Shown here one piece after another: positions 24,261 through 36,930 of a DNA stretch of 64,000 nucleotides. The notes beneath the pieces were generated by a model. That model saw only the letters and a list, made by a program, of their open reading frames with translations, was not told the origin of the DNA and ran no database searches. Location: NCBI GenBank assembly GCA_021234535.1, contig CM037841.1, positions 10,312,825 through 10,376,824 on the forward strand. The letters run 5' to 3'. Position numbers and translations under genes: made by a program. Numbering within the stretch: position 1 is the stretch's first letter; each line of letters begins with the position of its first letter. This DNA is from Stichopus chloronotus. Lineage: Eukaryota > Echinodermata > Holothuroidea > Aspidochirotida > Stichopodidae.

Positions 24261-26857
24261 GTGCAGTGCATAACCTTTTTGGGGTTTGGTTCCGGTCTAG
24301 ATCAAAAGTTATTTGCGTCTCTAGGAGGTGCAAAATGTTAGCTAGGCTCTTAGCAGGTACTTGTAGTCTTCTTTACTACTAGTGGATATACAAGTATTTG
24401 GTGTAACCAACTGGCAAAGACCAGCAATAATTGAAGTGTTTTGTAAAATTCCATTAGTATTGTTGGTCTAGTAAATTTGAATTCTGTGACTTTTAATGCA
24501 ATGCACAACAGAGAGCAGTACATACTCTTGTCATCCTCTTCTTATAAATCAATTACTATTTACTGAGCTATTTTGAAAGTTACAAGTACAAAATTCCCAA
24601 AAGACAAACAATTAGTTTTTGATTGTGCTTTACTTAAATAGAATAACTCACATACAGAGGGAATTTTACTAGCTGATAAGTGACCATTGACCTCTGAAGT
24701 CACTCAGACAGCTACTATCAATCCCAGAGAGATCTTTATCCAACAATTGACACTGTGGAATATGTCGCACATTTAGAGAGAAGTGATTTTTCATGTCAGT
24801 TTGGATTACCTATAAGAGGTTTTTTTTTTTTGAGATGTGATCAGATAGCAGTTACATTTTTCTTCAACCAGGGAATGAGTCAGTGCGACCCTGTAATGGA
24901 CTTACTGCAGAGATATAACCTTAAGTGTTGTAAATCATTTGCTGGCTGCAGAATTCTTGGCAATCATTCACAAACCTGGAAGGGAATTTTAATTTTAAAC
25001 TTTTACCCTAGAACTAGAAAAAAATGCTAATATTTTAGCACCTGTCTTACTTCATTCACCACATTCAAGTAGTTGTTATGATTCAGTTTTGCCACGTCAC
25101 ATGGTATACATTACCTACATCCAGAAAAGACGAGTACTCGAACCTCGATTGGGGTCTCACAGCTAATTCCTCTGGCTCACAGTATCTTAGTGGGGTATTT
25201 GGACATTCACGTATATTATAGGCAACGAATCACTAAGCCTCTTGGCTTTTTGGTTCAAGACAAGATGTCGCTGTTCTTGAAGGTATTTCCCCTAAATTGG
25301 GCTACATTGGGTGACTGTTTCTTCTTCAAAATGCTGTACATCCTGAATAGTACAATAACATACGATATGATGTAATTCCAAAGATGACATGTTATGGTAC
25401 CGTAGCTGAAGAATGCCTGTCTTGACTTACTCAGTAACACTATCTGCAGATCAGAGCTTGACACATTTGATGAATAAAATTTATCAGTTAAGAAAATAAT
25501 GATAAGTGAATATTCAACATATTCACTGCAGGTAGATAGAGGACTACAAGAAAGAGATGGAGCATTGATGAGTTCCCCAATGCGGAGTAACGTGGTCTAA
25601 TTAAGTGCATTCCCTGCATGGTTTTCAACATCTTTGCACTTTAACACTGAAACACAAACACACAAGCAGAATTCAAAGGCACACTACTAAAATAAAGCTC
25701 CTTTGTATAAAAGGAAATCCTCAGTGATGAAAATAAAAGCTGAATATCTTTTTTTTTTCTTTTCACTGCAGACTCTTCACATCCTACTCTAATATATTGT
25801 TTAAATGATACGTTTTGGTATGCACAGATTTCCCTTTCATGCAATTTACCACTTTGAAAAGTAAATTCGTTTTACAAACTATGTGTTTCTATTGAGATAT
25901 GATTTGGACCAACAACAAAAGAAAAATATCTAATTTTTTTATGACATATCAATCTACTTTCTTCTCCAATTTCAAATCACTTACAGAGTGTGACACAAAA
26001 AGGAAAACTTACTATCTCTTGCTCTTTCATTGCACAATAGTGCACTGTACTCTTTACCTTAAATGATATACAGCGCTTTGCTTGTGACGAAGCAACAAGG
26101 TCATTTATACAAATTCTTTGGCTTCCATGTGTTGTGGTTTTTAGGTTGTGTTCAAACACCTGCCTTTAACCGTAAGTGCAATTAATGGACGAATAGCTGC
26201 CCAAGGTAGTTTTGCCTTGAAATTGGCATATAAGTTGATTTTGTGTATGATGCACTTACAGTACTTAGAAAATGCATGGCACTGTAAGTGGGTACAGTAG
26301 AACCAGTATTATGGAGGATTTAAGGGAGCTTGTTAGTATTGATTGTACCATACATGTGCAAGTGAAATGTATTAAAAAGCGTAAAGCCTTGTTTGCAAAG
26401 TGCTTTATAAACAGGAAAGAATGTGACCACAATCATTGCTTTCAAAGTGCCATCGCTTCATGAAATTGCTCATTGAAACAAGCAAGTTGACATTTAACTA
26501 ACATATTCCACATTAAAACAGTAGCATGCATGATATGTAGGCGAAGTGCGGTCTTTCAGTCAAATATTCCTTTCCTTGGACCGATCCATCTCTTTCCAAT
26601 TCATTTCAAGGCATTTTGATTTAAGATCTCTCTAGGTTTGGTGCACCCTCTTTCTTAACCAATTCTACAGGTCCACATGTCAAGCTAAATGTTTTTACAG
26701 CCTCTCTGTATTGTTTTTATCTACAAAGTTTAAATTTATATATATAATTTATAATATATATATGAAGTAGGAAATTTCATTTTTGCTCTTAATTTGACAG
26801 GTATTAATGACATGGTGCATACAGTATTGAACATTCTGCTCATTTTCCTCTTTTCAG
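24261..26857. other. Gene-free stretch upstream of the TRIM-NHL exon
   Basis: AT-rich with no recognisable coding sequence. A TA-rich tract lies at 26735-26765. The stretch probably holds the 5' intron of the TRIM-NHL gene, because a splice acceptor (CCTCTTTTCAG) ends at 26857. The non-coding first exon was not located. Confidence 0.5.
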
Positions 26858-28966
26858 ATGGCTGATACAGATGGACCCATTGGTAATCTTGCGTCAGTGC
26901 AAGAGGAACTGGAGGGCATGGTAGAGTGTCCAGTTCACTTTGGCATCTTGGTGCAGCCAAAGAGTCTCCCATGTGGCCATGTCATCTGCTTGGATTGCAT
27001 CAGGCGGTGGGTGGAAGCCAGGAGTGGCGTTCTCGTCTGTCCCGAATGCAACAATGAACAGATTTTACCCAACGAAGGTGTGGAGGGCCTTCCAAACAGT
27101 TACAGATTGATGAGACTCTGTGAGTTCCTGGGGAACCTGAACATTGCCGCAAGCGCTCTTGAATCAGGGGACCAAGGGGCTGCAGCGGTCCCCCCAGTGA
27201 TGCGGTGCGAGGTGCACATAGACCTGCCGTTGGACAGAATCTGCAGGGAATGTAAGCAGCCAGTGTGTCTGGAGTGCATGAGGACACAGCATGCTGGTCA
27301 TGTCTGTCTGGATGGAAGCATGTTCTTGAAACACATGGACCGTCCATTGAAGAAACTCCAGGACCAGGCAAAAATGAAACAGAAGGAGGCAGAAAGATGT
27401 CGTGCAGAGTTAATCAAGCTGAAAGAACAGATGAAATCCAACCATCAGGCCGCAAATGCTGCTATCGACCAGTTCATCGTGAGATTGATCGATAAAGCAA
27501 GCCAAGCTGGTAATTACCTCAAGCAGCAGACAGATGCAATGTATCATGGGAAGGAACGATTGCTTGATAGCCAGGAGAGTCTTTTGACAGGTATGATTCA
27601 TGAGATCGTAGGAGCCATACAGTCTGTGCATGAGCAGCCCAACCATGTAGAACAGAACCTAGCCAGCCTGCCACCATTGGTCGACGATGCCTCCACACGA
27701 CTCAAAGCTGTTCAGCAGATGACGGTTCAGTCAGCACCACTCGTGAGCAGTGACATCTTGGTTGAGTTAGATGAATCTATCTTTGAGTGGTTCAATCCCA
27801 GAGGGAAAAAGAGAATAGGGCAAGTATGCACCCCAGAGGTAGCCTGTCCATCAGAGTGCGAAATCAACATAGTTTCCAAAAAACCTTCCCTCCCCTTTGA
27901 AGAAGTTGTTGTGGTGCTGATCTTGAAGGACGGCCATGGGGCACTGGTCAAGGTTCACGACATAACTTTCATATCAGCAGAGGTGGTTAAGCCCAATGGC
28001 AACAAAGTTCAGCAGGTCTTCAAGAATTGTGGTGGTGGGAAATTTGTTACCAGCTTTACACCACAAGCTATTGGCAAATACCTCCTTAGTGTGAAGGCCT
28101 ATAACGAGAAGGTCAAGAATTCTCCCCTGAAGGTTCTAGTGAGTCCAAGGGGTACCCAGACAGTAGCCTTGAAAGGACATCCGCCTTTTGAAGGATTACA
28201 TGATGTTCTCAAGGTGGGGGAAAATTTCCTCGCTATCGATACCCGCAAAATTGAAATGGTGGACAAAGAGGGCAGAATGGTAAACAAATTTGTAATCAAT
28301 GACAAAGTTTTTCAGCCTTATGCAGTAGCCTTTCACAACCAGGCTTACTATGTTACTGCACTAAAGGGTAAGAAGGTGGTCAAATTTAGTCGAACAGGCT
28401 TGCCAGTCCTGGAAATAGGGAACGAGATCCTAGATGCACCAACTGGCATCGCGGTGGACAGCGACGGCTCCATCTACGTTGCCGACGACAAGAAGAACTG
28501 CATATTCAAATTCAGAAGCGACGGCCAATTACTTCATCTCCTCAGTGGACCTGGCAGTGACAGGGACCAGCTGAGCCATCCTTGGTACATGAAACTCAAC
28601 ACCCATGGACACTTGGTGGTTGCTGATAATGGAAACAGACGGATTCAGGTGTTTGATCCGCAATCTGGGAACCACTTGAAGTCCATCTACGTGGAGCACA
28701 AAGGAAAACCTTTAGCCTGTCGAGGTCTGGATGTGGACATGAATGACAACATCTATGTTACAGCTAGGGCCCCTGCCAAAGGTGAAGTTTTTGAATGTGT
28801 GAATGTCTACAGCCCCGATGGAGACTTACTTGGGTCTTTTGCAGAGAGTCCCCCAAAGAAGGGTCTGCATTTTGCCAGAGGAATCAGAGTAGTAGGTGGA
28901 GAAAGGAAATGCACAGCTCTGGTGGTTGACGGAAACAACAACTGCATAAAATTCTATGTAGTCTAA
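26858..28966 (+). CDS. TRIM-NHL E3 ubiquitin ligase (RING, B-box2, coiled coil, filamin, NHL)
   Basis: Complete 702-residue frame in a single coding exon; the start codon follows directly on a splice acceptor (CCTCTTTTCAG). Domains in order: RING at 24-64 (C39, H41, C44, C47, C61, C64), B-box2 at 117-148 (CEVH, CREC, CLEC, H145, H148), a coiled coil at about 155-270 rich in K, E and Q, a filamin/Ig-like domain at about 328-430 (ending GKYLLSVKAYNEKVKNSPLKV), and NHL beta-propeller blades from about 440 to the end (APTGIAVDSDGSIYVADD, GHLVVADNGNRRIQVFD, DNNCIKFYVV-type ends). This is the TRIM2/TRIM3/TRIM71 layout. The family ubiquitinates proteins or represses mRNAs through the NHL domain. One oddity is that the second RING ligand is His27 (CPVH) instead of Cys. 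The subfamily cannot be fixed by eye, so no symbol is given. Confidence 0.9.
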   Translation: MADTDGPIGNLASVQEELEGMVECPVHFGILVQPKSLPCGHVICLDCIRRWVEARSGVLVCPECNNEQILPNEGVEGLPNSYRLMRLCEFLGNLNIAASALESGDQGAAAVPPVMRCEVHIDLPLDRICRECKQPVCLECMRTQHAGHVCLDGSMFLKHMDRPLKKLQDQAKMKQKEAERCRAELIKLKEQMKSNHQAANAAIDQFIVRLIDKASQAGNYLKQQTDAMYHGKERLLDSQESLLTGMIHEIVGAIQSVHEQPNHVEQNLASLPPLVDDASTRLKAVQQMTVQSAPLVSSDILVELDESIFEWFNPRGKKRIGQVCTPEVACPSECEINIVSKKPSLPFEEVVVVLILKDGHGALVKVHDITFISAEVVKPNGNKVQQVFKNCGGGKFVTSFTPQAIGKYLLSVKAYNEKVKNSPLKVLVSPRGTQTVALKGHPPFEGLHDVLKVGENFLAIDTRKIEMVDKEGRMVNKFVINDKVFQPYAVAFHNQAYYVTALKGKKVVKFSRTGLPVLEIGNEILDAPTGIAVDSDGSIYVADDKKNCIFKFRSDGQLLHLLSGPGSDRDQLSHPWYMKLNTHGHLVVADNGNRRIQVFDPQSGNHLKSIYVEHKGKPLACRGLDVDMNDNIYVTARAPAKGEVFECVNVYSPDGDLLGSFAESPPKKGLHFARGIRVVGGERKCTALVVDGNNNCIKFYVV

Positions 28967-31900
28967 ATGATGGAAAATTCTGTTGAGTCAGTACTTAAAG
29001 CTATCAAAATTTGGGTGAATGTGCACATATGTAAAGTCTTACTTCAGAAAAAAATTTCTTCTCGGATTAACTGAAAGAGTAATATTTTACTACAGTAAGA
29101 ATAAAGAAACTGTTATTGTACGGTATATGTCAGACATGTAGTGCTGTAGTATCATGTACTCATACTCATACTTGTGTACACTTTTCAGTTCTCATACTCG
29201 CACTCATGGCTCTGTACTCGTGCGCACACTAGGCAACTTTTACAAGCAGTAACTCTTACTCGAGGTTTTGTACTCTTACCTGTACTCAATGGCTTTGCAC
29301 TTGTACTCGTACTTGAGGCCAATTCATATACTCAAGACTTTGAAATCATACTCAGGGTTTACCACTCCTACATTTGCTATGTGTATGCTATTTTATAAGA
29401 CCCGTACTCCTTCTTGTACTCAGGGCCTTGTACTAGAGTGTTTTTAATCACACTACAAGTCTGATATATACAGTACAGAAAAATTTACTCATGTAAGATT
29501 TGGCCTAATTCCTCTTTTATTTGTTGATTGAAATTTGTAGTAACCTAGCAGCATTAGCCATTAAACACCGATGAAAAAACAAGTCTCGGTGAATGTTTAA
29601 CATGAATTCCTGTTTCCTTGGCTTTGTATACAGGCAGGTTCAAGTTATACATACTTGTAGTGGTGACTATATTATTTGATTCACGTCTTGTCCACTTCAG
29701 GTTGCTCTGTATGGCTAATGGGCTGCTGAGCTGGGCAGGTCCTCCACCCCTTCCAGCCTTTGGGATAGTGGCTAAATACTGGGGGGTTACACTCTGATAC
29801 GTTGTATTGGGATATTAAATGGCGGTGCCGGGAGCAGGTTTGGGTTTGTATTTGATTCTTGGTTCACCCCTGCCTCGTTACTTTCTGAACACTTTTCGAA
29901 AAGAGTAGGCAAAATTTGCCGGTGTTCATCCATGATCAACATGCTATTAATACTTTCTGATCCTCAAATACTAAACTAATTATCACTTTACTGTATGAAG
30001 TCATCACTTTACTGTATGCACTGTGGTAGTGTGGCAAACAATTTTCCAGTTCCTGATTATGGAATACCAAAACAGATGTTTTTGTGCCGCATAATTACTT
30101 GTTTGCACATTGGATTTAAGTCAAATTTATGTACATTTTGGCATTCCATACGTGATATTTTTTTAACTGGGGATGACAGTGTGATGGGTGAGATCTTCTG
30201 CCGAGTCACATATGATATCTAGTACTTGTTAGTCCTGAAAAAGTTCAGTGACAAAATTCTGCAAATGTCACAACATTTCCATATCCATTTTCTTTCATGA
30301 GTTATGATTTGAAAGATTGTGTGAAAGCTAAGTTAGTGGCTACAGTAAACACAAACTAAAACTAATAGAAGGAAAACAAATCTTTCTCTTTTGTAAAAGT
30401 AACCAAGTTGACTCTGAAAATTTTTTCTCTCTCTTTTTACACTTTTTTATGGCTAAAAACTGAATGTTTGCTGATGATCTTCAAACATCCTTATGTCAAA
30501 ATCATCCAATTTGCTGCCTTAAAGGTTTGACATTTTTACTGAATGTATACCTCTTCTACTTGGTAACCGGATGGAGATGACAAGCAGTTTGCTTGAAACT
30601 TTGGTTTAGATTTTTTGAGTTTGGTTTTGACGTACTTTACTTTTGCTGTACATTTGGAACATCATATTTCACCTTTACAATAAGTTCATGTTTTTCTTGT
30701 TATAGTTTAATATTTTCTGCAGGAAAACAAATTTCATATTCTTCCTGATGCACACACGTACCTGGTGCTTTTATGATCGAGACTCTCTGAAGACTCTGGT
30801 GCATATCATTTTAACAAATTGACCTGTGACAGAGATCATGGTTTTATTTAGTTTTGAGTTTTCAGATTAATGAAAAAGGTAAAGTACAACAAAGGTTGTG
30901 AACAAAGTTCTTAAAATTGCTTTTAGTAAGATCTAAGAACAAGTAAGGGTAATATCACAAGGAACCCTTTGCACTGATTTCAAGGGGAGTATGGCAGAAC
31001 TTAGAACTTACACATTTTCGTTGAACAGTCTGCTCCTCCAAGCCGATGTGCACAAATAAGAGCATCCTAGCACACTCAAATTTTCTTGAATTTGATGTTT
31101 TACTAGTCAAGTGAGTGAAAAAAAAAGAAAAAATGTAGTGTTTAGAAAACAAGGATGATTGAAATAATTATTTTGTACATCCATTTTCATCCTCCTTCAA
31201 AAAATGAAGTTTGCAATTGAAGATTAAAATAATTCCTGAAATGGATTACTACTCTCTGTCAGTCCATTTAAGGACAGGTGATTGTATTGTCCTTCAGGAT
31301 TGCATACAGCAAGAACCTACAGTAAGTTTTATAGTGTCTTATAAGGAGGGACGTTAAGCTTATAAATCTAGGTTATAGCACATTAGTACAATTGATTCAC
31401 AATTGTGCAATGTTGTGCGTTAATCCCAGTTGTAGTTTATAATCCTCCAATGACTATTGTAAATGGTAGATTAGTGATCAGCAAACAGCCAGTGATAACA
31501 TTATTTATTCTTACAATATCTTGCAGTTACTCCTTTGCCTGAAATACCAATGGACTTTAATCTGTCAAATTTTTCCCGCCCATTGGTTCCTACAGTACTT
31601 TTCTATGGCATGGATGTAGCTGAGGTGTTGTTGTTCCATTACTTTAGTCAATTTTATTTCAAGTCTCATTTTTGATTCAGGGTTATCAAATGACAAACAG
31701 TGTCAGTAAACTTGTTTTTCCCAATAGTTTGTTTGTAATGAATTTGCCTCTTCATCATAGCGACTGCACTTCAATTTATTAATAGTCTACAGATTTATGT
31801 TTTGGTATGTACAGTAACACCGTTCTTGTAAAGTATATCATTGACTTTTGTGAGTTCATCTTTTAAGTACAGACTATGTTAGCTTTTTATTCAGCCTTTT

Positions 31901-34900
31901 CAAGTTTTTTTGTCAACATGGTACTGTCATACATAGACCCAACATAAATCAGCTCAATACTCCATACTCTCATTTACCATGTCACAACAGCTTTAAAGAG
32001 AAAAGGGGCTTATGCAATGCAACAACTTGACATACAAAGAAAATAGCTTAAAAGATTGATAAACCATCCAGATTCATTGATAAACTTCGGCAAAAGCTTC
32101 ATCTCCTCAAACCATTATGCATAAGATTAGTTACAGAAGATTCATCATTGACTTTTTGAAAGTTTCAGTGAAAAAATAATCCAAGTTGAACTACTGATTG
32201 AATTTCTCTCTGTGAGAAACATATTTCTTGCAAAGAAGGCCACAGCCTTCCTTGTTTTGAATAATCTATCTTTCTCTGTTCACAAAATATTGGTTTTAAG
32301 AGAATGGTATGGTATTCCTTCTGTAAAATAAATGCCTCATTTCCCTCTATTGGTTGGTAGTATAGTTTACTACCCGATAGATGTTTTTGGTCTAGTGGTA
32401 TTGGTATAGTTGAACATGGGATGAAACCTTTAACTCTAAGGTGATGCAGGAATTTGTATGTAGTTTCTTATTAGCTGCAATTTCCTAGATGTAAAATCTT
32501 ATGTAAGTGAAAAGATTGTGTCTAACCACTGATAACATCCAACTCTGAAAAAGTTATACATATTTGCTGAAATAATCAGATATTTTAGTAGCAGAGTGCA
32601 TGTTGTCTACCAATTGTAATAAAAGGTTTATGTGAAAAGTAACAACATTAAAGTTAGTAACAACAACTCTTTAAAAGCAGCTGAATACTGGATCTGAAAT
32701 GGTTGATAAATTAAGGGTATTTGATAAAACTTTCCATCTTCTTTAGAAAATTTTAAATTTCATTATTGAAATATTCATCTGTGACAGAGTAGTTAGATTT
32801 GACTTGATTGGACTCGGAATTGCAGCTGACTTAATATTTACCTGTAAACCTAGCACACAGCTTAGCTTTTGAAGACTTTGTTCATCCTTTTGTACATAGT
32901 ATGTATGGAGTAGTTGATCCATGAAAGCTATGTATACCTGTATAGTCGCTTTACAAAAGTTTTCACCCCTTTAATGGTGCTTATTTGGTCTTAACCATGT
33001 TCAGGCATTCAGTTTGTTTGATCACATCATGTTTTTAACATATGAATACATTTTGATACGTTACATGTACCAAAATGAACACATATTTGTGAAGTGTCAA
33101 GTAAACAAATGGTTTTTGTGGCTCTCCTTCAGATTTTGTGATCCTCTTTAGATCCTTGCCGTTTGTTTCAGAGAGTAAACACTGCATAAATTTATCTTAT
33201 TTGTGTTTCTGATGTTGCTCCACTGTAACAATATTAAAATAAGAACTACGCTGTCCTGAAGAGTCATCTTTGATCCCTCGCTGGACTTTGAAAAAGCCAT
33301 CATACGAATCTGTATTAATAGTTCATTTCAAGGTGCAAGGTGCAACGTGTGGTGTGAACTCAGACAGCTTATGTGCATTTATTATTGGTATGGTACGGTA
33401 TCTTTTGCGTGTACTGTGATGCATTTACCATTTTTTTTTCAAATTTAAGCTGGTATCTGACAAAAATATGACTTTTGAATAATTAAATTATAGTGTGCAA
33501 ATAGAGTGGACCCAAATTTAAAGAGAGAGGAAACCCTGCCAGGGAGTTTCAATGTCTTTATCTACATTCAATGTTGACGTTGTTTTAGGACCGCTAGTCT
33601 GTACTCGAATTAAAGAATGTAACACACAAACATTTTATCTGGACACAAAGAACTCATGATGACTGGTTTTGTTCAAGCGATGAAAGTAGGGGGTGGGAGG
33701 GGGGCGGGCTGGTCAAGTACGGTGAAACGTATATAGTTGTGAGGATCGCGGGGTGGGGTTTTAAGGGAGGATTTCCGTCACGTAGAGAAACTTATGGTAA
33801 TTGAGATGTTAAATGATGCAATGTGGTGCTAAATGGTGCTAGACTCCTTGCTAATTCAAAATGCTTTGCCAATCTGCTGCGAACTTTTTTGGCTGATTTT
33901 GGGTTTTTTCAGGGAGCGGTCACTGATTTAGTGGGTGGTAATATTTACTCAAAGGTGGGTCATCCCCTTACACCCTCCCTGTAGAGAACATTTGGAAGAG
34001 TGATCACCAGAGCCAAACTAAACATTATTTTGCACAAATGTTTGTAAGCTTGTCTTCAAAACTCATCAGCAAACAGGGAATGAGACTCTTTGTAATCTGC
34101 CCTGTGTCTTTCTTGGGTTTCTGCTTCCAATGATTTCTTCAATAAAAGTTGCAATATTACTTGTGGTAAGAATCCAGAATGCCTTCAATTGTTTCCAAAA
34201 AAAATTAAAAAGTATCAAATGTGCAAAGTAACCAAGCTTTTAGATACTAGGAAAAATTTCCAGTTTAGGCCAATACACTAGTTTTCCCACACTTTTAAGT
34301 CAGAGGGCAAAATATGGCTTCTGTTTCTGTAAACCAATGATCAATAAATTCCCGATCACCAAATTATGGAAAAAGCAATCCTCTTACGACCAAAGCTTTC
34401 TGACTTATACACAGTGTATTTTGTAATTACAATTGCACAATATCTGTAACCTGTATTCTGTTACCTAGCTTTATCCTTGCATGCAATAAAAACATCTTGA
34501 ATACTACATATGATAGTTGTGTTTTCCTTTATTTTTTATATCCTGAGTTGCTACAAAGAAATAAATTTGGTGGTATTAAATGTACCAAAGTGACTTGACG
34601 TACTTGACACCCCTGACAGAAAAGTGAAAAACAATATAACGAAATATTTAAGCACTAACAAAAAAAAAAACAAAACATCCTTGACATGTGCCTATCAACA
34701 TAGTCACTACTGTTTACAGATGGAAGAGTGCTGAGCACTACAATGAAATGAACTTAATTAGCCACACAAATCATAACTCTGTCCTGGAGAGGGGTGTAAG
34801 GTGGAGCTTGGAATAAGTTCGGTTTGCCAATGAAATGTTTGCTTTTTCTGATGTAGTATGTATTTAGATCTTTTGCCATACCCCCTTAGTTCTGCAGGGG

Positions 34901-36930
34901 AGTGTTCCATGACTGCCATTCAAAGTCTGTATTCTTTCATCCAAAACTATAAAGAATCATCAAAAATTCTCTCAGTCTCACTATTGGAGGCAACAAAAAC
35001 TAGCAATTCAATGAAGTTATGACAGTAAAACTATATAGAAACTCAGTAAACTAAACAGAAACTTCACTGCAGGGTGACAATTTACACAGAGAAGAAGACA
35101 AGGCTTTTCTCCGACATTCCTTGAACTCGAAAGTTTCACTTTGCATTTTGCTTTAAACAAAGCCTTTGGTTGCAGGATTTGAGTCATCACTACACTGATA
35201 TTTTAAAACCCAACCAATGCATTGTGTACATGGAATGATAAAGATGGGCATTTGACTGACCAATGTCAAAGATTCTGGTGGTTTCAGGATTGAGAGTCTT
35301 CCGATCTGTAATAGACATAGCCTCCCTGTGTTTTTCTCACCTTGGGGCCCATTTTGGGGTCACTATACTTCGATTTTTCATCAGTGGTTTAGCAAAAAAC
35401 AGGTTAAATGTACTAAAGGTCTGAATGTTAATTAACACTATCCTAAAACTTCCCGTTCAATGAAACTCCACTGAAATGAACACGTATTGTTGTCAATTCT
35501 ACACTCCTAACCAGTCGCTGAAGGAAGCGAAGGTCTCTTCAAGGTTCATGCTGTGAAACTCCTGTTGCTCCTACTGCTCCTTGTGTAAGTCCAAGGGAAG
35601 TATAGTAGAAGATCATGACTTGGCTGCTATCAGCAATAAAACCATAATATTTTTTTTTGTGTTAACAATCAACCTTTACTAGAGTGAGAAAAAAAACAGA
35701 GCAGGATGTAACTGATGAACGTCTGAAGAGATTGTTCCAACTCTTTGCATATGCATGAATATCTTGATTAGGCTGACAAAATAACCCATCGAGCAGGAAA
35801 AACAAAGTACACATTAACAAGGGGTCCTGGGAAACCATGAACTGTTTGCACCACATGTCTACACAACATATGAGCAAAGTAAGGGAGAGAGTGTCTTGAA
35901 AACACAGTTCTCTCAGTGTGGACAAATCAAAGCATGTTCAACCAGCATTCCTCTAACAAAAGCACTGATCAGCCTTGGCAACTAGAAGATGGAAGCAGCA
36001 ACACTCTATCCTTGGGTATATGAACAGTATTAGAATTTATGTATTGACCTCATATGAAGTCACTTTATAGGGTAAACAAATGATGCACACTTAACACATA
36101 GCATAGACTTCTACACAATGGCAGATCAGACTTGCATGCGCATCTAGAAAACATGTGTCTACTTCAAAAACACAAGTGTCTTGTAAACACACACCTCAAG
36201 AACCTAGACCTCGAAAACACAGAACTAAAAACTAGAGACCTTAAAAAAAAAAACCCTTTGAATTTATTCACACTGGAAGGTCTCTGTTTTGAGGCACTTG
36301 TCAGGAGAAACAGTGCAGGTAAAATCCTGTTTGATGTCATTGCAGCATAAATTAAGAATTGATTATTAATAATTAAGAAACATCATTTGTGGTAGGATCG
36401 CACACATTCCACATTGAGGAAGTTTCTCCTAGAGGTACTTCATATGCAATGATCGCTAAACTGGTAGATAAGTCAACATGGAAATAACATGAAACCTGGG
36501 AAAACACTTGCTGAGGGACAGCTTGAACAGGTTTTGAATGTTTACATTTTATCATCAAGTAAACTGGAGACTTATATAAAGGTCTGTTTTTTTTTTCAAG
36601 TTGGTGCAATTACATGATGCTTCTTTCTCTTTCATGTTACATTACACAACATTAAAGCAATGCAGGGGACTTTAGACAACTGAGATGTGCTGCAGCATCT
36701 TTTATCCTCAGTTTGTAGGAGGAAATTACTCACAAATACAGATTCCTTTCTTGGGAAATGTCCCCACATTGTACTGTTTAAGCAGCATCAGATTCCACAT
36801 TTCCAGGCATCAGTCTTGCTTACACAAACAGCAGTAAACTCACGCTGTTATGGTGACGTACACAGTACATCACACATGTCACAATCATCTTGACGAAATG
36901 TCTGTTCCTTGAAAAAGATAGAAGGAAATT
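28967..36930. other. Long gene-free tract between the TRIM-NHL and RPP30 stop codons
   Basis: Two genes converge here. A polyadenylation signal AATAAA lies at 29100-29105, shortly after the TRIM-NHL stop. Another at 34485-34490 is followed by a GT-rich segment and could end a long 3' UTR (inference). On the minus strand an AATAAA at 36263-36268 could end RPP30. A degenerate TACTC-rich tract lies at 29158-29425. Otherwise I see AT-rich sequence with no exon, RNA gene or repeat boundary I can support. Confidence 0.5.
29158..29425 (+). repeat. Degenerate TACTC-rich minisatellite
   Basis: ACTCATACTCATACTTGTGTAC, CTCATACTCGCACTC, TGTACTCGTG, CTTGTACTCGTACTTG and related words recur. The pentanucleotide TACTC/TACTT appears many times with interruptions. 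It lies just after the first polyadenylation signal of the TRIM-NHL gene. Confidence 0.6.
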
